Source: G965216255 sp965216255 (GTDB lineage: Bacteria > Bacteroidota > Rhodothermia > Rhodothermales > Bin80). From it: a stretch of DNA of 64,000 nt. The position numbers were made by a program, and so were the translations under genes. The stretch is taken from NCBI GenBank assembly GCA_965216255.1, contig OZ244148.1, forward strand, positions 3,844,001-3,908,000. The letters run 5' to 3'. Below are positions 9,013 through 17,500 of this stretch, in pieces. The notes below the pieces were generated by a model. That model ran no database searches, was not told the DNA's origin, and saw nothing but the letters and a program-made list of their open reading frames with translations. How positions within the stretch are numbered: position 1 is the stretch's first letter; each line of letters opens with the position of its first letter.

Positions 9013-10185
9013 ATGGAATCGGAGCAGGACTCCACCCGGGAGCTCACTGCCATGCTTGAAGCATGGAAGAAGGACCGGGAGGTCGGATGCGCGGCCTGGG
9101 CGCCCGGTCGCGTGAACCTCATTGGAGATCATACCGACTACAGCGAGGGCTTCGTCCTGCCCATGACGATCGGCGAGACCGTTCATGTGTTGGCGCGCCC
9201 GGCAGCCGGCAGGCTAAACCGCGTCGAGTCGGAAGTTTTCGAGGCAGAAGTGGAATTCGCGGTCGGCGAGATGCCGGAGGAAGCGTCCCCGTCCTGGGCT
9301 ACCTACGTCGGCGGCATGCTGCGAGAGCTCCATCTTAGGGAAGGCCTTGACATGGCGTTGGAAATGAGGGTCGGAGGCCGCGTTCCTATTGGGGCCGGCC
9401 TGAGCTCATCCGCGGCGCTGGAGATGGCTGTCGCCATGGCCGTGATAAGGCTTACGGATATGGATCTGGATGCGGTTTCTGCAGCCCGCATGGGGCAATA
9501 CGTGGAGCATACGTACGTAGGCGTAAAGTGCGGCATCATGGATCAGATGGTGTGCGCAAACGGTACGCCGCGGCATGCGCTGCTGCTGGACTGCCGCTCG
9601 CTGGAATTCCGGCATATTCCCGTGGGGGAGGCCGTCTTTATTGCCTTGGACTCCGGCGTATGCCGCGAGCTCGCAGCCACCAAGTACAACGAGCGGCGCG
9701 CGGAGTGCATGGAAGTGCTTGCGCACTGCAGCCGACTGGATCCTTCAATTCGCGCCCTTCGCGATGTCGGTCCTGAACGCCTGGAGCGATTTGCAGTCGG
9801 CCTGCGGGGCACGCTCGCCGCGCGTCTGCGCCATGTGGTCGCAGAAAACACGCGCGTCCACCGCGCTGCGTCGGCGCTCGAAGCCGGGGACCTATTGGAG
9901 TTTGGCCTCTATATGTACCAATCACATGAAAGTCTTCGGGACCTCTATGAAGTAAGCTGCCCCGAACTGGATTGCCTGGTAGAGACCGCGCGGCACGCGC
10001 CGGGCGTCCTTGGTGCGCGCATGACGGGAGGCGGATTCGGTGGCTGTACGGTAAATGCGGTGGAGGCTGGCCGCGTCCAGGAATTCACGGCGCATGTCCA
10101 AAGCGGCTATGCCAGGGAATTCAGCAGGCTGGCAGTCCCGTACCTGATCAAGGACAACCAGCGAGCCCGCGCTCTTGCATTCTAG
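9013..10185 (+). CDS. galK: Galactokinase
   Basis: 390 residues, the normal galactokinase length, starting at ATG 9013 (MESEQDSTRE). A longer frame from 8884 only adds an unrelated leader overlapping the divergent gene. GHMP-kinase motifs are all present: the galactokinase signature GRVNLIGDHTDYSEG at about residues 32-46, the ATP-binding loop 'PIGAGLSSSAALE' near residue 120, and C-terminal 'GARMTGGGFGGCTVNAV'. The enzyme makes galactose-1-phosphate from galactose and ATP in the Leloir pathway, in the cytoplasm. galT and galE are not in the window. The following dapA-like frame starts about 24 nt after its stop and could once have been in the same operon. Confidence 0.95.
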   Translation: MESEQDSTRELTAMLEAWKKDREVGCAAWAPGRVNLIGDHTDYSEGFVLPMTIGETVHVLARPAAGRLNRVESEVFEAEVEFAVGEMPEEASPSWATYVGGMLRELHLREGLDMALEMRVGGRVPIGAGLSSSAALEMAVAMAVIRLTDMDLDAVSAARMGQYVEHTYVGVKCGIMDQMVCANGTPRHALLLDCRSLEFRHIPVGEAVFIALDSGVCRELAATKYNERRAECMEVLAHCSRLDPSIRALRDVGPERLERFAVGLRGTLAARLRHVVAENTRVHRAASALEAGDLLEFGLYMYQSHESLRDLYEVSCPELDCLVETARHAPGVLGARMTGGGFGGCTVNAVEAGRVQEFTAHVQSGYAREFSRLAVPYLIKDNQRARALAF

Positions 10186-10209
10186 CATCGGTTACAGCGG
10201 CCCTATTAC

Positions 10210-11065
10210 ATGTCCTGTCTTACCGCGCCAGAGATCATTGCTGCTGCTCTTACGCCCCTGTCTGCAGATCTGGCGCCGGACGGCTCTGCTCTTGCCGCAC
10301 ACTGCAAGTGGCTCGAACAGCGCGGGTGCAGCGGCAGCCTGGTCATGGGCTCAACCGGCGAAGCCAACTCGTTCAGCGTGTACGAACGCATGGTTGTGCT
10401 GGATGCCGTGCTGGAGCAGGGCATCGATCCCGGCAAGCTGATTGTGGGCACGGGGTGCTGCGCCGTGCCGGATACGGTGGCGCTCACGCGTCATGCCCTT
10501 GGTCTGGGCGTGCAGCGCGTGCTAATGCTGCCCCCATTCTATTATTAGGGCGTAGGCGAGGAGGGGCTCTTCGCCGCATTCGATCAGGTCATACAGCAAG
10601 TAGGGGATGCCTCGCTGCGGATTTATCTCTACCATTTTCCGAGGATGACAGGCATTCCCATTACAACGGGATTGCTGGAGCGGCTCTTCACCGATTACAC
10701 CTCCACGGTGGTCGGGATGAAGGACTCCGGCGGCAGTTTGCCATCGATGGTGCAGACCATTCGGTCCTATCCCGGTTTTAGACTCCTCTGTGGCACGGAG
10801 CGGTACATGCTGGATATCCTGCGTGTCGGCGGCGAGGCTCGGCGCAAGTTGGCAAACCACGCGTGCGCTGCGCCTGCAGGCAGAGCTCTCGGAGCTGCGC
10901 GCGGCCATTGATGCGTTGCCCATGGTGCCGGCGCTGAAGTCCCTGACTGCCCGGCTCCGGGCGGATGACACCTTTCGGCGCATGCGTCCGCCCTTGGTGC
11001 CTATGTCTGCGGCGGCGGAGGCGCGCCTGGAGGGCATTGCGGACAGGCTCCGCGGCTTGGCATGA
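10210..11065 (+). pseudogene. Broken dihydrodipicolinate synthase-family (DapA-like) gene
   Basis: The reading frame from ATG 10210 matches the DapA/NAL aldolase family ('AALTPLSADLAPDGSALAAH', 'VMGSTGEANSFS', 'VLMLPPFYY'). It hits an in-frame TAG at 10546-10548, then continues in the same frame through 'IYLYHFPRMTGIPIT' and 'VVGMKDSGG', the latter holding the Schiff-base Lys region. Near 10830 the frame is lost, and family-like C-terminal sequence ('LSELRAAIDALPMVPALKSL') resumes in another frame to 11065. The stretch between is shorter than usual, so a deletion is likely as well. At least two lesions make an active enzyme unlikely. Confidence 0.85.
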
Positions 11066-11164
11066 AGCCGCTGCGTGCGGTCGCAGGTCTTGGCCTGCCC
11101 TGCCGCCGAACAGTCTCAATGCCTGCGGAGTAGGACAGGTGCCCGGGCGCCAGTGCCCTGATAC

Positions 11165-12301
11165 ATGAGGTTGAGACCGAGCCCTTTGGATTGCCATTCC
11201 ATCAGATACGCGCCCGTTTTCTTGCCTGCCATTGCGTGCGCATTGATGGGCTGGCTTTGGGCGGGATGCTTGTCTACAGCACCGGTGCGCAGCCTGGAAA
11301 TGCTGCAGCCCGGGGCCGCGCCGTGCTACGACCGCGCATCGGAGCCCCAGACAGCCATCGTGGATGCCCACCTGCATTTTCGTCCGTTTGGGGGTCCGGC
11401 CATTCCTTACAGGGAGGTTCTCTCGTATCTGAAGCGGTCGGGCGTACTGTTTGTCAACGTATACGGGATCGGTCAGATGCTGCCGGTCACGTCGCCGTGC
11501 ACCTACTACCTGGATTGTCCTGGTACGCCGGCGCTGCCGACGCTGAAGAATGACTTTGCCAATGCGGCCAGCTTCTTTGCTGAGCAGGTAGAGGGCGTCC
11601 ATGTGACGCTCTCCATGACGTTTGCTGATCTGAGCCGGCCCGCGTCGGTGATGTCAGGTATAGAGTTACTCGACAGGGAGTACCCGGGTGCCTTTAAATG
11701 GATGGGAGAACTCAATCTGGTGAAGCAGGCGCTGTTCGAGAATGCGCATGCACCGGTTCCTGAAGCCGTGATCTCCGAGTGGGCCGATTTCATGCACGTA
11801 CTGAGAGAGCGCAGTATTCCGCTCGCCATTCACGCGGACCTCGGCAACGACGAGGATCCGACCCTGTACCTTCCGCTTGTTGAAGAGATGCTGCGCCTGT
11901 ATCCCGACAATACCATAGTCTGGATGCATATGGGACTGTCGAAAGAACTGGTGAACATGAATCCGAATCAGCATATCCGGATTGTGCGGTCCCTCTTGGA
12001 CCGGTATCCGAAGCTTATGGTAGATGTATCGTGGCGGGTGATTTATGACAACTATTTTAAAGATCAAGGTGAGCGTGCCGAGTATGTCGCCTTTTTAGAC
12101 GAATATTCTGCGCGCGTGCTTCCCGGGTCGGACTTTGTGGCCTCCGCAGACAAGGACTTGGACGTGTACAGGGCAGAGCTTGCAGCGACGAGCGACATCT
12201 TGCGCAACCTTGAGGATGACGCGTTCCGCAATATTGCCTTGGGTGGGAATTACTTCAGGATCCTGAGTCTTGACTACGAGGCCCAAGGGATCTGTGAATA
12301 A
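11165..12301 (+). CDS. Amidohydrolase-family protein, exported
   Basis: 378 residues. The N-terminus has a hydrophobic segment ending at 'LMGWLWAGCLS', a possible lipobox with Cys near residue 35. The catalytic part follows the amidohydrolase-2 (TIM-barrel) pattern: metal-binding 'VDAHLHFRPF' near residue 66, 'PLAIHADLGNDED', 'IVWMHMGLSKEL' and 'RVLPGSDFVAS' with a late Asp. Family role: metal-dependent hydrolysis or decarboxylation; the substrate cannot be predicted. The start at 11165 follows about 100 bp of non-coding sequence after the dapA remnant. It is the last intact gene before the insertion-sequence region. Confidence 0.7.
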   Translation: MRLRPSPLDCHSIRYAPVFLPAIACALMGWLWAGCLSTAPVRSLEMLQPGAAPCYDRASEPQTAIVDAHLHFRPFGGPAIPYREVLSYLKRSGVLFVNVYGIGQMLPVTSPCTYYLDCPGTPALPTLKNDFANAASFFAEQVEGVHVTLSMTFADLSRPASVMSGIELLDREYPGAFKWMGELNLVKQALFENAHAPVPEAVISEWADFMHVLRERSIPLAIHADLGNDEDPTLYLPLVEEMLRLYPDNTIVWMHMGLSKELVNMNPNQHIRIVRSLLDRYPKLMVDVSWRVIYDNYFKDQGERAEYVAFLDEYSARVLPGSDFVASADKDLDVYRAELAATSDILRNLEDDAFRNIALGGNYFRILSLDYEAQGICE

Positions 12302-12720
12302 TGGGAAGTCCGCGCCGCGTATTGATAGTCCTTTTTGGTCTTGTCCAGTGCCGGGGACGTGATGACGTATACCTGGCAGTGCCTTGACGTTGCGGCGGGC
12401 CATTTACGAGCCGTCACGGTAGATCCCGTACGGTGCGGCATTAGCGTTTTCGATCCTGCCTCAGGAGGGACTTGGGCGTGAATCCAAGGCCATGAGCCCC
12501 ACTAGCGGCCTGATTGCATATGCATCCTTACGGAATTTTGTCATTTTTTAATTTCGGAAAGCCAGTAAACCCCTGCAAAACAGCGAGGTAAGCTCACTGC
12601 CCTATTCTATGACACTACAGTTTTATGGTCGTGTTGCGTGCGCTTTGTAGACGTTGTGATTGGATTGCAGTCCCATGACCATAGCGATGCGTCGCTGGAA
12701 CGGACCCGGATCTACATCGA
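12302..12720. other. Intergenic region without recognised gene
   Basis: About 420 bp between the amidohydrolase stop and the left end of an IS256-like element. It has an AT-rich patch around 12535-12560. No convincing reading frame, tRNA or terminator was seen. Confidence 0.5.
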
Positions 12721-14110
12721 AATACTGTCACATGTCGGGTCTGAAGGCGCTATGGCGTATCCTTGCGGGGATTACATTCATCGCCCCCGAGGGGCATATT
12801 CAGACCACGTCTTATGACTGACTCAACAGTGTCAAACGTCCACTCGCTGGTTACCAAGAAGGATGCCTTCAGGGCATTGGACGAGATGGTACGCGATGCC
12901 GCGCGGCGCATGCTTCAGGTTGGCCTGGAGGCGGAAGCCGATGAGTATATACTGGCACACGCGGACCAACGCGATGAAAATGGCCATCGTGTGGTCAAAC
13001 GCAATGGTCACCAGCCGGAAAGAGTAATCCTCACCGGTGCGGGCCCGTAAAGAATCAAGCGCCCCCATATCCGCGTCCCTCGGGAAGGGCATACGTTCAC
13101 TAGCGCCATACTACCGCGCTACATGCGACGCAGTCCCTCGATAGATGCCCTCATCCCGGCCTTATCTCTGCGGGGTGTTTCTACCAACGATTTTTCTCTG
13201 GCGTTGCTGGCCATACTGGGGCCGCAAGCAGGTGGCCTATCGGCGTCCACGGTCGCCAGGCTTAAGGATGCCTGGCTGGAGGAATACCGGCAGTGGAACA
13301 AGCGGGACTTAACGGACAAGCGCTTCGTTTACCTCAGCGCTGACGGCATATATTTCTAGGTCCGCATGATGCCCCTGTATGCTTGTTATGATAGGAGTTA
13401 CGCCCGCAGGCAAGAAAGAGCTCCCGGGGCTGCTGGATGGAGAACGGGAAAGCACCCTATCGTGGAAGGAGCTTTCGCTGGACCTTAAGCAACGAGGCCT
13501 ACGCACACCCTCGAAGGTGACCACAGCAGAAGGAGGCCTGGGCTTCCGGGCGGCCTTGGAATGAGGTGTACCCTTCCACGCTGCAGCAGAGATGCTGAGT
13601 TCACAAGATCAGGAACGTGCTCAACAAACTGCCCAAGAAACCGCATCCATCTGCAAAGCAGAAGCTGCGCGACATGTTTGCGGCACCGGCGCGGAAGGCT
13701 GCGCTGGAGGCGCTCGACACGATTGAAGAGCTCTTCGGTGCCGGCTGCGAGAAGGCCGTCGCCTGTCTGCGTGACAATCAATAGGAGCTGCTTACGTTCT
13801 ACAAGTTCCCCTGGCGCACTGGAGCTGCCATCGGAGCTCGAACCCCGCAGAATCCACGTTTTCGACCGTACGGAAGCGTACCCGACAAATCAGCGGCTGC
13901 GGCAGTCCGGATGCGACTCTTATGAAGGGTTACAAGCTATGCCAAGCGGCAGAGACAAGCTGCCGGAAGCTGTCAGGATCGAAGCTGCTCATACACGTGG
14001 TGAAAACTATCCCGCGGGAGCATACCGTAGAAATAGACAGGTCTGTGCCCTTTTACCCACTCCGCATCTCAATGCCCCAGCGTCCTTTAGACCCAAGATG
14101 TGACAATATT
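12721..14110 (+). mobile_element. IS256-like insertion sequence, copy 1 (defective)
   Basis: About 1390 bp bounded by imperfect inverted ends. The left end begins AATACTGTCACATGTCGGGT (from 12721); the right end, read inward on the minus strand from 14110, begins AATATTGTCACATCTTGGGT. It encloses the broken transposase frame and shares its end sequences and gene with the copy at 21970-23385. No clear target duplication was seen, so age or flank decay is likely. Confidence 0.75.
12814..14090 (+). pseudogene. IS256 (mutator)-family transposase, degenerate
   Basis: Starts at ATG 12814 (MTDSTVSNVHSLVTKK). The frame is interrupted by stops after 'VILTGAGP' (near 13048) and after 'LSADGIYF' (near 13359). 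It is then scattered over other frames ('CYDRSYARRQE', 'GLGFRAALE', and 'VVKTIPREHTVEIDR' at the end). The intact paralogous frame at 22030-23288 aligns along its length and defines what is missing, including 'LADRRSADAL', where copy 1 has a small deletion. The transposase cannot be made in one piece. Confidence 0.8.
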
Positions 14111-14314
14111 TCCAGCGCCCGCGTCATGCAGGAAGTCTACACCCGAGAACCGGAGCGATTCATTCGGGGCGTGCCCAAGGTACCCATGCCCCCGAAGAAG
14201 GTATGGATCAATAACCAGGACGATCCTCAGGCTACGCAGAAGATCGTAACCGAAAAGTCCGACCGGCAAACCCGCAACTTCGTGCTTAAGCGCGACCAGT
14301 ACCAGGCAGTGTGA
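14111..14314 (+). pseudogene. Remnant of an IS3-type transposase C-terminus
   Basis: Directly after the IS256-like right end, a short frame reads 'VYTREPERFIRGVPKVPMPPKKVWINN' (shown here in part), ending at a stop near 14314. The 'PERF..G.P..P..P..VWIN' pattern is typical of the last residues of IS3-family orfB transposases. Only this tail remains, and no upstream half was found on the other side of the IS256-like element. It suggests the IS256-like element landed in or next to an older insertion sequence. Confidence 0.5.
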
Positions 14315-14362
14315 GCTCCGCCCACTGCACTAAATGTGAGGCCAACTTGCCTCAATTTCTTA

Positions 14363-14396
14363 TTGGCACATACCGATCTGATATTTTTTATCTTTG
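14363..14396 (+). promoter_or_regulatory. Candidate Bacteroidota-type promoter
   Basis: A TATCTTTG at 14389-14396 matches the Bacteroidota -7 element TAnnTTTG. A TTGG at 14363-14366 lies 22 bp upstream and could serve as the -33 element (usual spacing 19-21). It sits in an AT-rich stretch about 135 bp before the ATG of the giant secreted protein gene, so a 5' leader of about 130 nt would result. Confidence 0.45.
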
Positions 14397-14533
14397 CGTT
14401 ACGCATACGAGTACTCATGCGTGTAGTACGGTGTGTTCAAAGCCAGGTATAAGGATATACCCTAATAAGATTCGGGGGGAACGCAGGACCTGAATAATCG
14501 TACAACCAACCTAATTTGTAGAGGACTCCAAAC

Positions 14534-17500
14534 ATGAAACACCTTACCACTGCTATGCGCAGCATGACGACGCTGCTCTTGTTCGTCATGATCGGCGCGT
14601 CAACCGCCTGGGCGCAGCGAAACTTCTATGTCGAGCGAAACGGCGTATCTGTATCTACATTTCCCCCTGGAGATGACGAGTGTACGATAGAGGCGCCGTG
14701 CGATCTTTACTCTGGCCTCAATGATGTTACCAATGGCGACACGGTTTTCGTGCGCGTTCGTGAAAGCGGCGCCATGACACGCCTAGATGATGATCTCAAA
14801 ATCTATAAAGACATTTCCATCGGAATCTATGACGAAGACGACGGGGATGTGACGAGCGGCATGATCGCCGTTGAGGGGGATATCGAGTTCGGCGCAACGG
14901 TGACCGTCTTAGGTGGCACTAGGCTGTACCTGGAAGGGGATGTGGCTGTAAGCGCCTCGATTGCAGATTCGCTTCTCGGTGCGGTAACGCTTGGAGGGTC
15001 GGGGAGCCTCACGCTCACACTGAGGACCTGCAACGCCGCAAACGGATACGTCGCCCAGGATCTGACTGTCATCGACGATGTGGAAGTGGAACTGCTTTCG
15101 CCAGGTAGCTGCGCCGGCGGCCTCGTTATTGCCGAAAGCCTCACGGTGGAAGATGGGAGTACGCTCGATATGGGTAGTGCCCGGCTGCGCATCGAACCCA
15201 CGGCCATGACAATGAATGGCGGCGTGTCGATCGAAGCGGGATCGAGCATTGAGGGTAGCGAGCACCTCGAGTTGCGGCCGCAGGCCGCAGGGGTGGTTAC
15301 TACGGGCACTGCAGGCAATCCCGCTGCGGATGCGCCTTTCTTCACCGTCACCTGGGAGCCCGATGATACGGATCCGGCCCCAACCGCTTATGACGAATGC
15401 AACAATGGCGTTGAGGACTATGAGTATAGTCCTGACGAGGATTCCGGAACTAGATATTATTCTCCGAGGGAGGATGCACGGTGCCGCCGAACCCTCCGTC
15501 CTGATTTCACCGTCGGTGTAGTTGCCGAGTATACGGCGGCGGTAGCGGAGGTACTGGGCGACAATCCGGAAACGACCGAGATTGAGGACGACTTCGTAGA
15601 GATAGCTTATGTACAAGGCAGCATTAAGGTCATCCGGTTTACCGTGAGCCAGGGATTCGCCAACAATGCGGGTGACTGTTACAAGATAACCGGTGGCGGT
15701 ACGCTCGAGCTCGACATCATGAAGGAGGAGCAGGGCGGCGTCTGTATTGCCGTGCCCGAGGTTGGTGATGGCGGCACGTCCATTAATAGGGCCGGCGGCC
15801 TCTTCTTTACGGAAACGACGCAATTTGATGGCCGCTTCCGTAATCACGGCAATGCTCGCACGGAGTTCTGGAGGCTGCAGACGCTAAGCGAAGACCTGGA
15901 AATCAACGGGGTGGAGCCTGGTGTGGATCCTGCTGATGCCGCAAATATAGCCGGTGCGATTGGGAGCACGAGTATTCCCATGGCGGACTGTCTTGAAGAC
16001 GAGACCGCGCATGGCCGCACGGCAGGCGTATTCATCTACAGTGCAGCTAGGATTGTGGGCGACGTGATTCTCACGGGTACTGATACTGTGGACGACCCGG
16101 ATACCGAAGATGTAGATGAGGGTACCGCCTGCAGGGAAGGCCTCCACTTCAGCGGTGACGCTGATCCGTCCACTGGAAATGGTCCCACGGTGGACCTTGA
16201 CACGAAGGGCACGATCATGTCTTCAGTGCTCGGCGCCTTTGAGTCGACAGGTAGTTCCTATGTGAGACTCGGAGCCCACAACCGTTTTCACGACGTCGCT
16301 TTCGAAGATGATGTCATCTCCGATGGCCTGACGATGTTCGATCTTGCCCACCCTGCGACGTATGTGGAGATGCCTGACAACCTTTGTGGCATGAGCGACG
16401 TGGGTGGAAGGGGCAATGCGATCGTATTCGCCGGCGATCTGGACCAGGATGTCCGCACCACAGGAGAAGTGGCTAATTTGTCTCTTGAGGCTGTCCGCGT
16501 AATAAAAACGGGTGATGCCGAAGTCCTACTCCATCGAGGAACGCTCACAGTAAACAGCTTGCTGGAGATAGATTCCGGCCAAATCACGACCGACGGGAAG
16601 CTCATCATTGGACCCATAGGCGCCCTTAAGCTTGGCAGCGGTGGCTCCCTCAGTAAGGGCAGCGGCACCGTGGCCTACTCCGGGGCAGATGGCGGTCCGA
16701 AGACAATACATTACACGGGCACCGGCGACATTACGACCGGTGATGAAATCATGCCGCCTGCGGGCGAACCAGAGACGGCCACAGCCCTTACAAGCCTGGA
16801 AGTGTCCGTTAGCGGAACGGTAACGCTTGGTGAGCCTGTCACTATCGAGGAACATCTGTACCTGGCAAATGGCATGCTGAATACGGGAGGAACAGCCTTG
16901 ACTTTGACTAGGGGAGTCATCGTTCATCACGGAAGCGGCGACATCGTGGATGCCAGTAATAGTGTGGTCTTCCCCGGCGGTGCGAGTTATGATCCGGCGA
17001 TCCACGGGCTGACCATGGCCTACAAGGCGGGCAGCCGCACGGCAGGAAATGCATTCCGGTCTGCCGCAACAGCGGAATTGGCGCCGATGCATGTTTCAAA
17101 CGTTGTAATTGACGGAACTCACTGCGAGACGAATCCGGCGATTATGCTGAATGCCGGTTTCTCGCGCGTGGACGGTAATATCTTGGTAACTAGAGGCGCG
17201 CTGGATCTGGCTGGCCAGCATCTGGTGGTATTCTCAGCGGAAGATGCGTCGCAGGAGATTACCGTCACGGCCCTCGGCTATATTTGCGATAGCGGTGCTG
17301 GCCTGGGCTGCGCCAGTGGCGCTGCGCAAAGGGAAACGGATGTCATTGAATCCATCGCCGATGGACTGCGTGCCATACGCACGAATGATGATGCCAGGGT
17401 TCGGACCGAATTGCAGAGAAATCTGGCGAGCATGAAGCAATCATGGTCGCAGGCCAGCAAGTCGGCAAGCCGTACGCCTGGTGCTATTCATTTCGCGGGC

